A stretch of 64,000 nt of DNA from Rotaria macrura (Eukaryota; Rotifera; Eurotatoria; Philodinida; Philodinidae). A program made the position numbers and the translations under genes. This document shows positions 45,665 through 58,604 of this stretch, one piece after another. Position 1 is the stretch's first letter. The number at the start of each line of letters is the position of its first letter. The notes below the pieces were generated by a model. The model had not been told where the DNA came from. It saw only the letters and a list, made by a program, of their open reading frames with translations, and did not search any database. The DNA is taken from assembly GCA_900239685.1 (NCBI GenBank), contig OENT01000312.1, positions 1 to 64,000 of the forward strand, written 5' to 3'.

Positions 45665-48600
45665 GTCTTATTTGATTGGTAATAATTAAAGAACATTATT
45701 CAATCGAAAAGATTGATGATGAACTGGATTTCGAGTAGCGTTTTGAAAGTTGCTCTTTTTTTGGAAAAATAAATGAAACAAACCAATTGACAGGTTTCTT
45801 CGCGTTCTCGTTTTCTTCTACTCTGTCTATCGATGTATGCTATGATGATTTTCTCTCTTTCGCTGTTTCCTCCTTGCCTTCTCTCTCTCTCTCTCTCTTT
45901 TACAGATAGCGAAAAAAAAAGAAGAAAAAGAAAAACTATGTAGCCGAAACAATATGGAGGTCGTAATGGACGGATGAATGAATTTCTCTCAATAACATTC
46001 GTAATTCAATTGGCAAATACATATATTACTCGTTGTTGTCATCATCATTCGTTCAATGTTCCTATCGCTTTTTCTTTTTAATGATGCCACAAGCGAACGA
46101 CAATTTTTTTCAACGATCTGCACTATAGAAATAAGACGTATACTTGATATGATTAACAAAGTTCACTAATATTCATATAAAATGAAGTTTTTTTTTTTTG
46201 TCAATATCGATTATTGATGGAGACTAATTCTTTTCTCTTATTCAGAAAAAAAATAAGACAGTAGACATAATTTATTTTGACATTTAAAATATTATTTGAT
46301 TTTTACAGTTGATAAAGGTTTAATTGTAGTGGACTTTGATATAATTAATAAACTATCAAAAAGAATATTTTGCTCAAATAACAATCAGACTGATAATCTT
46401 ATCATCGATACAACACAAACATAAGTCTACTAGTCGAATATAACATTTGTATTCATGATGATCATCAACCATCTTAATAATAGAATAATATCATAAAATA
46501 TTCATCTCTTGAATCTTTTCACATCTTAATCTATCAAGATGAATATTATATTGTTGATCGAATGATTCATAGAAAGTATAGTATTTCAAAAAAACTAAAA
46601 ACATGACCTGTCAATATCAACATCTTTCAACTTTATTAATATGTTTATAGTATATTTAATTCACGGATGAAAGATAGCTTTTAATTGCCAGTTTTGTTCG
46701 ATACATTTCTCGAATAAAATTGAATTAGAAAACTTTGTTCTCTCACGGCTAGAGATCGATAATCTCATGGAGATTTTATTTGTACGTGCGTTTTGTTTTT
46801 CTTCAATAAACGTATATTGTTGTTTTTTTTTAAGATTAAATATTAAGCAAGACAAATATGGCACTTGCCTAAGTATTGAACCTATTTAAAATAGATTATC
46901 ATTTTCTATTCGCTATACACACACTATCAAAAATGAACAATCAAGTTCCATGAGATACAGGTCTGCAAGTTTTGCATAAAATAATTTCTCGTCGTCGGCG
47001 CAGTGCTTAAGATGCACACTAGTCAATGAATGTAAAAGAACGAGTATCTCATAACCTCGGGCGACTATCCGAATTCGATTAGAAAACTTCATCGATAGTA
47101 TTAAAGAACGGTTCGGGTGGGACCGAAAAAGTTTTTTTTTTTTTTATTCAACAGGTCCTTATGCACAAGCATCTCTTCATTTGAAACTCGTAAAATAAGA
47201 GCTAGAAATTCCGAATATATTCACATAGGAAACAAAAATAAGTATTTACGTAAGTAAATCTAAAATAATAATAAAAAAAAACACTTGTTAGATAACCTAA
47301 GACTATCTAATCTGTAAACATGTAATGTACATAGAGTATCGAGCTCATTATGACTTAGATGAAAATGTTTTTTTGACATATCTACTACTTTATAGTCGAC
47401 GAAACCATGAAACACATTAATTTCGAAATTATCATATGAATCAACCGACGATACACAGTCTAACTCTTCTAGTTTAAACTATAAGTTAGTTGCTCTTGAG
47501 TTTTTGAACATAGAAAATTTCAATCATTATAACTAAGGAAAACAATATTTTTATTTTCTTGTAAATGTGTTGAACTCAGCAACGTTGAATTGATAATGTA
47601 TCTTCAAAATAGTGATATTTTTAAACGTAATATACATTTAAGTGAATTGAATTGAATTGAACGTTTTAACTAATTACAAATTTGTTAATGTAACGAGTTA
47701 TATTGACTAATTAATAATTCGAAGAATAGGATAATTTAACATATCAATGTTCATAAACCAGATGTTATCTTTAGTAAACGACTAAGTAATAGTCAAACTA
47801 ATAAGTTAGTCAAGCTTTTTGAAAAACAAACCATTGTATCCGAATCGATGATTCTTTCAGTTTAAAGACTAGCGTGTTCACTTTAAATTTAATATACTTT
47901 AAAAATGAAATTTTCCTTTCTTATACATATTAAAGTAGTACGATGAGTTCGAAAAAAAAATCTATCAATCTTATTAAACTTTTTCTCGAGTAGATTCAAA
48001 GAAAAACCAACGAACTTTCTTGATTTGGCGCTATTGTCAAACATTGAACTGCTTGTATGGATTTTTCTTTTATGTATACCGTAAATCCTGTAGATAATCT
48101 TTTGTTAAAAGCAACCAAGTGTAAATCAAAGTCTGTTACATCATTAAAATGCGAGATAAAGCATGTTTTTCTCATACTGTGAACTGACTTTCTTTAGAAT
48201 TTAACGATGGTTCATCTACGAGATGAATGTTTTTTGAAATTAACTAATAATATTGAGATGCGATCATCTTGACCGAAATGTTCCATAAATAGTCTGAAAA
48301 CAGCTCATGGAATTCGATTATTTCTCCGGAACTATTGCATTTTAACGAGTTTTTCTAAATGATTTGCTGTACTACTTAGAATTCTTAACTTCTGAACTTT
48401 AACTGAAGAAATTTCTTCGCCTCTAGCTTTTGCGCTAGTCCGAATATGAATCATGAAAAACCGACCAATATTTAAGAAGATTCTTTTTCCATTAAAAATA
48501 AACTTCTTCGTAGAACAAAACTTAGTCAGTAGATTCACTACTGACATATCGAAAAAAGTCTATTAGCAAGCCTCCAAAGTTTCTATAACAATATAGAATT

Positions 48601-49460
48601 TATCGATTGACATGATCAATGAAAAACTACGCATAGCAGAAATAGGAATCAAAGATAAGAAATGTTCTGCATTTATATTAAAATTCAAAATTCCATAATT
48701 TTCTATAATCATAATATTCATTTCAAAGTATGCATTTTTTTTTCAACGAGCCCTATCTCTCACGGGCTTGTTTAAGAGGATTCTTAACTTATGAAAGCAT
48801 TTATGATTTGAACTGAAAAGTACTGAATTAACTTTATAATATCTTAAGGGTATCTCCATTCTTTTTTTTTCGGTTTATAATTAAATGTTGAATTGATCAA
48901 AAGGTATGACATTACTACGTTTTATCTCATACTAGACATATAATCTTACTGGCATTAACTTACTACTGCTGAATTACCCTAGTAAAGAAAGAGTATCTTT
49001 TTTTTCTATCAGTCATCACATTTAAAAATTCTTTATTAAATCACTAATTATACTATAGATACTTGAAAGTATTCTTCACAGGTAACATAATCTGTTTTCT
49101 ATTTCTTTTGTCACTTTCCTATCCAATTTTATCCGAGTTAATCCAGAAAACGATCAAAAATCGAGTGAGAAATTTTTCTTTCATATTTCGTGTTCTATCC
49201 GATTTGAAAATTTGAGCTTGATCGGACGTACAATCGAAAGAGACGGAGCAAGCAGTGGAATTATTATGTAACTATTTCAGTTAGCACAGATCATGAGAAA
49301 TTATAATATATGCATACATGTATGAGTGTGTGCACTGCATTTGTGAATCTCAAATTATTTATTTCGTTTGTTCAATGCACTGACTTAGTCATGCTTATTA
49401 AATTAGATATAATGAAGAGTCTCTCTTAATGTCATGTGGATTGATGTTGATATAGAATAT
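45665..49460. other. Intergenic, no gene recognised
   Basis: The promoter of the calcium sensor gene must lie at the left edge. A pyrimidine-rich CT repeat occurs at about 45878-45900, and several T-runs occur elsewhere. A segment near 46990-47090 has D-arm-like and T-loop-like words, but no cloverleaf forms. Confidence 0.4.
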
Positions 49461-50366
49461 TTATTCTTTTTTGTTGACAATAAATCGAGCCCAATTAGAA
49501 TCGGAAGGTACTTTTGGTTCATGCCAATGTAATGGAATAAGATGATCTGAATAATTGATGCGAGTACTTGAATATTGATCCCATGCTTGTCGAATCTGCA
49601 CCAAATTGTTTATATTTTGATGAGCTTTTAAAAATTCTTGCGCATCACTATTTGTCGATTCATAAAATGATCGATCTTGATTATTAAATAGATAATTATA
49701 CAAATCAATATGAGATGATTTAGATTGTTGTTCCATTTGAATTATATATTCATTTAATTTTTCTGTACAAGAATTTTTTATTTCTTCTAATTCATTGTAA
49801 GTTGTCGACGACATATCAATATCAGATTGTTGTCGTCGATTTTTATGTACTTGTTTTAATTGTTCAATAGTTTGAAGAATGGAATTAATATCTTGAATTT
49901 TTTCAAGTAGAGATTTTTCATTTATCGTCTGTAGTTCGATTCGATTCGTTTCATTAACATGGATCTGTTTTTCACTTTGACGACGAAGACGAGCACGTTT
50001 TGATTTTCTTCGATGAATTTGTTTTTGAATATTCATCACAACGTTACAGTCATATATAAATTTATTAGATTCTTCAATCTTATTTTTCAATTCAAATAGA
50101 ATGTCATGGTTAGAATTGTTTAATGCATTTTCATAGTTTTGAAGAAGATGAGCATGTTGAACTAATTTTTGACGATAATCACATAGTCTTATGCGATTCG
50201 ATGATAATTGTTTTTGTTTACGTTTATTTTCAAGCCAATTTTTCAACCATTCTCGATCGATTTTCGATTGTTCAAGTAGTTTTAGACCTTCATTGATAAT
50301 CGATTCTCGGTTAGGTATTATTGGTGGTGGTGGATAATTAGGAACAAATAGACGAAATGATTGCAT
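49461..50366 (-). CDS. PDCD7: PDCD7-like protein (U11/U12 snRNP 59K)
   Basis: A single-exon frame of 301 residues. It begins with a proline-rich segment (NYPPPPIIPN), continues as a long Lys/Arg/Glu-rich coiled coil (about 45-215) with a basic patch (RRKSKRARLRRQ), and ends with the family signature: VQIRQAWDQY, then LIPLHWHEPKVPSDSNWARF. PDCD7 is the 59K subunit of the U11/U12 di-snRNP of the minor spliceosome, where it bridges U11 proteins. The animal protein is longer, mostly through a proline-rich N-terminus that is short here. The polyadenylation hexamer AATAAA overlaps the stop codon on the minus strand. The C-terminal motif makes the call fairly secure; the coiled coil alone would not. 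Confidence 0.8.
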   Translation of the reverse strand: MQSFRLFVPNYPPPPIIPNRESIINEGLKLLEQSKIDREWLKNWLENKRKQKQLSSNRIRLCDYRQKLVQHAHLLQNYENALNNSNHDILFELKNKIEESNKFIYDCNVVMNIQKQIHRRKSKRARLRRQSEKQIHVNETNRIELQTINEKSLLEKIQDINSILQTIEQLKQVHKNRRQQSDIDMSSTTYNELEEIKNSCTEKLNEYIIQMEQQSKSSHIDLYNYLFNNQDRSFYESTNSDAQEFLKAHQNINNLVQIRQAWDQYSSTRINYSDHLIPLHWHEPKVPSDSNWARFIVNKKE

Positions 50367-51648
50367 TGTTCACTTTCGTTCTTCTATGATGATCTATACA
50401 AATAAAAACAGATAATTGTAAGTGTAATTCTTGCAAGACTACAACGTAACACATATGACACAAGTAGTTGCTTTTTACATGCAAATAAAAAAGGCGAGCC
50501 GTCTGAAATAGTATGTTGATTATAGATGCCTGTGAAGATGATGACTATTATTTGATCAGATAGATTCAAAGTCTCAAATCAATAATGTCCTTTATAATGA
50601 AACCTCTCCGACTAATGTAGGATCGAACCATTGACCTACAAAATAAGATATTCACTTTGAAAATAAATATTCTGTTGGACAGTATTTGTCATTATTCATT
50701 TTTGACGATCGAAAATAAATGGAATTAAGAATTTAGTGTATAACAGAAGTACTAGTCGGTTTTTCAGATCATATTGAATATTCACGGTAGAGAGAACTTT
50801 GCAAAATAGAAAAATCGATCACATGTTGTCTTTTTTCATGAATTCTCGAACTAAGAATCAAGACAAAAGTTAGTTTTGTACTTCATCTTCAATATTGAAA
50901 AATATCGAGATGTTGAAATTTTGAATTTTTTGGTGTTGACAAAATATGACACGAAAATAAGGATACAACAGCATTTGTCATGCATGGACACGACGGTGTG
51001 ATATTTTCTTTGCATATGTTAGTAGTCCGAGAGGCATACAGCTTGAAGCACATTAGAGAACAATTACAAACATCAAACGTTTTGAGTTCACATCAACTCT
51101 TTTATTTTGTTTTCACTATTAGAAAATGTCCAAGAGTTGAGTACAGTTCAATGTCAATACACTATGGAAATGCAACATAGTTATACATAACTCGAATGTG
51201 ATGAAGAAAATATTCTACATATCGGAAATACATTAGATTATTTACCTCAGAAGATAAATATGACGGTTGTCAACGTAGACATTACGTTTTGTTTCAATAG
51301 TAGCAAATATTTAGATCTGTTACATCTTGCATACTAATAAAGATTCGAATCACGGTCATATATTTCTACTTTGCACAGAGAAAGAGAAAAAAAAAAGTTC
51401 ATTAGTTGCTTGTTTATCTATTTATTGAAACAAAACAAAAATATATTTTAAACACAAGACTATTTTAAAATATGGCGAAAATAGATAAAATTTTAAATCC
51501 AATTTCTCAGACAATCGAGCCAAAAATAGTGATCGAATCAATGACAAAAACAATAACATAATTTTTGTTTTGCTTTGATAAATCATCATTTGAATAAAAT
51601 AAATTTCGGTGATTTTCAATAAATATGTTTGACAACATATCATTCTTA
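50367..51648. other. Intergenic between PDCD7 and UCKL1
   Basis: Contains the PDCD7 promoter and the UCKL1 3' end on the minus strand. A T-loop-like GGTTCGATCC occurs near 50620-50630 on the minus strand, but the rest of a tRNA cannot be drawn. No other gene is seen. Confidence 0.4.
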
Positions 51649-54600
51649 TTAATTATTATTCATCCGTCTCATCGGTATAAATAATGGTGAATCTGGTGTG
51701 CACGGTAGAGAATTAGTAATGTCATTGGTATTCAATGATATGGCATCATCTGTATCTGATATATATCCAATGGAATCCGTTCCAAAATATCGATCACCAA
51801 AATTGCCCAAACCAGGACATATAAAGCCAGTGTCTTGATCAAGTTGTGTATCGCATGCTGTTGTGACTATTTTTACTTTTGGAAAGGCATAAGCTACTGT
51901 TTGAACTCCTATATAACAAAATATTTTTTAGAAGAAAGATGTAAATAAATAACCAGGGTTCTTTTCTTGATGATCATAATACGATGCGAGTTTAGAACAC
52001 ATTTATTTATCATGCTCAAGACATAAGATTTACAAACGAATTACAGTACGAACATTACTTCAATTTGAACATAGGACTATTGGTTTTTCTTTTTGGAACT
52101 TGAAATTCAGAATCATTGTCGAAAAGAAAATATCAAAATGAATTCTATGAACTTGTCCGAACTAGTACATTTATCACTTAGTAAATCAAATTTTTCGAAG
52201 GTATAATTCTACATACGTAATGAAATAGCGGATGTACGATTCAATGCAGACGTTTGAGCTTTGCCAGAAGTTGAATTTTTATTAGATCAATATCGTCAAC
52301 AAAATAAAGCTTCTGGCAAAAACGAATATTATAAAATTAGCGTGACATCAATTAAATCAAGAATATTTTTAGAGCGACTCATTCTTATCCTACGACTCAT
52401 TTTTTTAACACTTGTACATATTAAAACTGTTGTTTAGAATGTTCAAACATCAAAATTTATTTCGATTCTACGAATTCAATGACGATGATCTATGTTAATA
52501 AATAGAATCTACCTCTAACTACTTGCTGGGTTTACTGTTACAGTCTATGAGTTTATCAATATGATCGAATGTTAATGCTAATGTGTTACGAAAACGATTA
52601 AACCATCAACGAACCTTGTTTTGATACTAGTAATGAAAGTAAAGCAATTTTATCTTCAGGAACATTATGATCTAATAGAACTCGTATAGCCATTAATGCA
52701 GCTGCTCCAGTAGCTATTTAAAGTAAAAACAACAATCTTAATATGATATCAACGAGAAAAACTTCGATTTTACCAATAGTAGCATCAAGAATCAATACAT
52801 AGGCACGAGCAATATCACGAGGTAATCGAAGAAAATGAAGCTAATTTATGTTGTTGTGTTAATTTTTTTTCAATCATAATAAATCAACAAGAATTTAATT
52901 TTCGATATTTACCTCGGGTTCACCAGTTGATTGATTCGTTTGAATTAGGATTTTACCAATTTTAGCATCTTTACATACTTCAATTAATGCAGGTTCTAAA
53001 CATTCACCAGCTCGAACTATGGATACACCACATATCTAATAGTACATTTGTACAAATACAATCATTCTTAATTGAAATCTATTCTTTACTTCTGTATAGA
53101 CATGTTTTTTTCCTTCATACAAAAGACTTTGTGGTGTTTCAACGGTAACATCCTAAATAAAACGATAGTGATTTATTCATAGAAATTAATCTAGTAGCTA
53201 AATTGTATTACTTCGAACGGTAAGAGAGATAAAGCATATTCAATTAATATACGCATGAGACGTTTGGAATAAAAAATGAATTCATCACGATCAGTCTCTT
53301 TATTTCTTAAATAATAATTCCAAAGAGATCAAGAATTAAATGAATTATGATTTGAATTACCTAACAATAGTATGAAGATATTTTATTTGAGCTGTTTGTT
53401 CAATAATATAGAATGTTTCAGGCATCGATAAAGCTGCTGGACAATCAAAACGATTAACAAGTTCATTACGAACTTTGACACCACGCTAATAGAAGAATTA
53501 ATTAAAATTGTCAACGAAACATTCTTTATAACTATTACTATTCTTTACTTTATGAAGTTCTCGATTAATATGACATACAATTAAATTAATGGCTATTTTA
53601 TTTTCACCACCTAGAATTATTAAAATCAACTTGTATGTATTCAATTGTTCAAATTTCGTATTTTCACAGAACATTATAAAAACAAACATAGAGAATTTAT
53701 TTACATTGAAAATTTGTACAAGTTTTTTTTCACAATTAAAGTTGATTATTACGTTGCATGTCAATTTTCGATCCATAAGTGAAATTTGTAGTAGAAGAAG
53801 TTTTCTATCCGGTAGCTATCAAGTGCTGTTGTGGCACTAGTAATATCGATGATTAATTACCACCATTTTCGCTGTATTATGTACAATAGAAGGTAGTGAA
53901 TGTGGCGACATCATCGATGCGCAATAGAATCTGATAATATATACTTCTATGGGTATGTATATAGGAAGTCTTTATCAACAAATCTACACACATCCTACCT
54001 TTTGGTCAAAACTATATAATCGTTTTTATTCGAAATTAGATATGATATTTGAAAGGTACAGAATTGAACCGTAGAAAAATTAGTATTGAAAAGACTACAA
54101 CATTCCTTATACACATACGCTTTCTTTTTGATCAGATTTTTTTCAAGTTCGAATTAAGATAAATAGAAGCAGTAAGATTTCATCTCTTGCTCTTAGAAGC
54201 CTACTTTAAAAGCATTTCCGAAGTCTAAAACTAGTCGAGAAAATTGATCATGTCATTCGTAGATATACATATAACTCATTCATGTCTGAAAATATCAAGT
54301 TTCCATCCGTTTTTATTTTCAAAAACCTATAGTAATAGCCTTCCATGCCTACCTCCCAATGCCATATCATTCAGGATTTGTTGTAAATTAATTTTACAGC
54401 TATAGTTGTAGTACTCGTCAATAACGTGTAGAGTATGTGTTTAGTTTCAACTTTTGAAAATATCTTATGAATAAAAAACTGTCGATCATGAGTATTGAAA
54501 CACTTTTTCCTTTTTTTCTTGTAGGACAACAAAAAACATTATTTGCGTTTCGCTTGAAAAAAACTTTTTATTTGATTAAGTATCATAGAGAAACAATAGG

Positions 54601-57600
54601 AAAAAATGGTTGACATGTGAAATAATCTTATCAACAAACTGATGAGTGACTTCAGCGGGAAGTTATTCGTACACTAAGACAGTTAGAATCCATAGAAATT
54701 GACTGTAACTTCGTGAATCTCCACTACAGTACTATCTATGTCATCAAACGTCTAAATCGTCTGTCTGTGTCTCAATTAATCTGTGGACACTTTTTTCCCA
54801 ATTAGTCAAAAAGATGAACTTGAAAGAGACGTGAAGGTTTTCACAATTTTGTTTCATATTCTTGGCATGTATTGATCTCAATTGGATGTGTTCTAAAAGA
54901 ACGAATTACATAAGATTATTTTTTTTCTTACCTCTAGGAACAATTATATCAGCATAGGTCATCGTTGGTGCAATATAATGATCATACGAAGGTTTGACAT
55001 AACGTGTAAATTGTTGTATAACACCTTCAATATCTCGTCCACGTTCAGCAATATCACGTTCGAGTCTTCGTGCAAGACGAATATCAGCATCAGTATCAAC
55101 AAATACTTTCATATCGAGAATCTGTTTCGTTTATTTTTTGTTTTTTATATAAAGAAAATAAGTGTCAGTGAATTCTAAAAACAAAACAATTAACTTACAT
55201 CCCGAATATCTTTGCTAAAAAATGACATGATCCCTTCAAATATAACAACACTAGCACCATAGAGTATTTTCTAAAAATATCGAATTTAATTTCAACAATT
55301 GCTATTGCACTTTTACAAAATTTACAGTATATTTTTCACGACTATGAGTTGTAAAGTTATATAGTGGAATTTCAACCTAAATTTAAACAAGAAATATAAT
55401 AAGACAACTGTTTCTCAACCTATTATTTATCTTACTTGTTTACCGATTTTAAGATTTTTCAATGTTTCAAGTACTAGATCGAAATCGAATGCATCGGGAT
55501 GATCGAAATTATATTGATTTTCTTGCGCTAGTGCATGTTGTTCATCAGTGAGAACCTTGAAGAATTCAAATACATTTTTTTCTTTTTTTTCATTTGATAC
55601 ATTTCTTTGATAAACACAATATTTTACTTTATAGAATGAATCCATACTTAATAGTGTTACCCAAGGTATATTTAATTTTTCAACAATATACTGTGCAACT
55701 GTACTTTTACCGCTTGCACTTCCACCACAGATACCGATAACAAATGCTTCTTTGATTTCACCGGATGCATCATACCATGCTGGACGACCTATATATGTTA
55801 AATATTATATTTTGTAATTCAACTAAAAACAGAATAGAAAATTACCAGCTGTATAAATTGTATTACGGCCAAATATTCGAATACGATCATCACGCGAACG
55901 ACTTGTCGTACGTATACGTCGTCGAGGTATTTTCGCTGGTGATGATATTGATCGAAGTAACAGTTTCGATGGTGTTTCATTTGAATTAATCCGTTCTGTG
56001 GAATGAAATGTTACTTGACGTTTATATCCCATGGACAACGTATTTTCAACTTCATTTGAATGTACTTCATCTACATCACTAGAAACAAGAAAAGTCAAAA
56101 AAAAAAAACTAATTGAATAGATTAATACAATATTGAACTTGAGAATTAAGATTCAAATCTTTGCTATTGAATGTCTTTTTAGTTTTCTATTCTGTCAAAA
56201 ATTTTCAGTATAGCAGAGCATATCATTGAACCACTATACGAATGAGTATTGATATTTAAGGTCAATGTTTTTCTATATCCGATCAGTCTGTCAGATACAA
56301 GGTTAAGTTGTTTATTTTTCTCGGATCTTCTTTATCAATATTGATGTTGTTCATCATGAAATACAATATCGAACAAAAATAGGATATCTTTCATAAATCA
56401 ACGTTTTTAATCCTAACGTTGATTAGTTCATGTGTAGCAAAACTAATAACGAGATTTTGTTTTTCAATCCTTGAATAAGATACTTTGTTTTGATATACGA
56501 TGGATTGTTGTCTATTTCTATTACTATTATACTAAATGGATTTTTTCGGTACAGATTTGTTCACTGTGACATGATATATTTGTATTAGAAATTTACATTT
56601 GACTCCGATCGAGGTCTGAATAACTAATGAAATAGACTCGGTCACAATCAATGATGTACTAGCCTAGATAAGAATAATAATCTAGTTAACAATTAATATG
56701 ACGAGAGCTATGTAACACTTTACAAGAGGAGAAACAGATATTTTAGCGAATAATGATATCAACAGGATTTTTGCTAACTTCGATTTAAATAAAAAAACAA
56801 AACGATCATAGTAATCATCGTTTTTTTCGAAATCAACGAATAAGTTACGAACAAAGTCAAAAGTTTATCGTTTCTTTTTACATCGAATTCTCTAAATAGA
56901 ATTTACAAAATGGAATACATAACTATGTTAAACGATTGTTATAAAATAGAATCGTATCATACTTTGTATTGATCTTTGAAAGCATATTGTATAAATATGT
57001 TCAGTTGTCAAACTTTGACTAAAGATTAAATATAAATGAGAATGAACATCCATTCGTAGTTCTCATTAGGTTTAACTTTAATTCGTAATATTATTCTAGA
57101 AAAGTCTCTTAGCTTGGAAAAATAGAGAGCTAAATAAATTCTCGTATTTCTTTCTCTTCCGATTCGATAAACATCATCGGAAATAGACAATTTTAGAAGG
57201 AAATTAAGCAAATCTTCGGTCCAAGAAAGACAACTACTATCAAACAAAAAATAAAGTCTTGTTGATTCCACTTTTTTAAAATCTAACGTGACGTAAACAA
57301 TCAAATACTTTTACTACACATATCATTACTCGATTACATTTAATTCATATCAATTAACTTTTATGTTTCTAGACGTAGAATGACATCATTTCAATTTTGA
57401 ATGTTAATCAAGTAAGAAGAAAGCAATTGTTAAGCATTAATATAGAAGTGCCTATAACGCGTAAGAATTTACCCGATAATTACATAGAAATTGAATAACT
57501 AGATTCAAACACTGCATTTTCATATATTTCACCAAAAAGAAATAGAAAAGTGATGTGAATAGCAGAACGTACCTGTTCGAAGTACCTGAATGTCGTCGAT

Positions 57601-57610
57601 AGGTACTCAT
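51649..57610 (-). CDS. UCKL1: Uridine-cytidine kinase-like protein (kinase plus UPRT-like domain)
   Basis: Fifteen exons join in frame to about 585 residues: 57573-57610, 55846-56078, 55628-55788, 55436-55555, 55326-55376, 55199-55270, 54932-55121, 53549-53610, 53361-53485, 53212-53305, 53090-53152, 52913-53035, 52774-52840, 52615-52713 and 51649-51908. The kinase domain has the P-loop [12 protein letters not shown], the MDSFYK segment, [34 protein letters not shown] and the lid [16 protein letters not shown]. The C-terminal half is uracil-phosphoribosyltransferase-like, with [32 protein letters not shown] and [17 protein letters not shown] phosphorylates uridine and cytidine in pyrimidine salvage; the UPRT part in animals is thought to lack activity. 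Length fits the animal family. RPL10A lies only about 200 bp upstream. Confidence 0.93.
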
Positions 57611-57816
57611 TCGGAAATTAACTATCTACGATTAAAATAAATCTAACTAGCCAACAAATTCTTTTGTATTAGTTGAAATTTAAAAATGTATGCGCAAAAT
57701 TTTTATTTCTCTTCTTATTTCGTTTTTGACACATACATAGAAAACAAAACGATGATGTTACTAAAAGTTTATCTTCTTATTTTTTTTTTGTCGTCGTCGA
57801 TTTTTGTTCGTTTTCT

Positions 57817-58601
57817 CTAATATAGTCGTTGTGGTTTACCCATCGTCGATTTAACATAGAGTGCACGTACATTTTGCCAGTTCTTTTTGAGTAATGAAAC
57901 AAGAAAATTGACTGATAAATTAATATTTGCAGCCAATTCATCGACGGCCATATTAACATTTCCAACAGCTACAGCTAAACATATGGTTTTCTTAGCTTGA
58001 AATTTAATGGTCGATTTGATTTCTTCTACTTTTTGTACTAAAGAATCACTTTGTGTTATAGCTGTTGGAAATTTACCAGCTTTATTTAAGCCAGGTCCTT
58101 GAAGAAGAAGAAGAAGAAACAATTTCCAAAGTTCATGTTTTCTTTTTTTTCAAAAATATTTACCAAGAATACGTGGAATTTGTCGAATGACAACATCCGA
58201 CGCAAGAAAAGCATCGTATTGATGTGATAATTTTCGTACTAGTTTTTTATCCTTATTTAATTTTTTTAAATCATCAATTGTCATCGCTGGAATATTATTA
58301 GCACGAGCTTCATCACAATGACGTTCATCGCCCAAAACACAAACCGTAAATTTTGGTTTCGGAATATAACGAAGACGTACTGTACCACTGAAACGTTTAT
58401 CACGTGATGGATCAAAATTCTTTAAAACAACCTGCAATTCAACAGTTTCAGCGAATTTACGTTTTTTTGTTTCATTGGCATAAGTTAAAACGTTTTGTGT
58501 TGTTTCAAACAACATATCCTTATGAATAGAATAGATAAACGATTCATTCTATGAAATATTGAAATATACTTTCAACATACCCGAGTAATTTTTGACGACA
58601 T
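57817..58601 (-). CDS. RPL10A: Ribosomal protein uL1 (RPL10A)
   Basis: Three exons (58581-58601, 58164-58518, 57817-58097) join to 657 nt, 218 residues, matching the 217-residue animal protein. The short first exon gives MSSKITR. Then [68 protein letters not shown], and after the last intron [24 protein letters not shown] and [15 protein letters not shown]. uL1 forms the L1 stalk of the 60S subunit and guides E-site tRNA release. The stop lies about 207 bp upstream of the UCKL1 start on the same strand, so the two genes are closely packed. Confidence 0.95.
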
Positions 58602-58604
58602 GAG

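Noticed and set aside
46985-47095. tRNA-like words (GGCGCAGTGCTTAAGATGCAC and a TTCGATT loop)
   Set aside because: No consistent acceptor or anticodon stem can be formed; at best a decayed tRNA-derived fragment.
50605-50645. Minus-strand GGTTCGATCC T-loop-like motif
   Set aside because: No D-arm, anticodon arm or acceptor stem at the right spacing.
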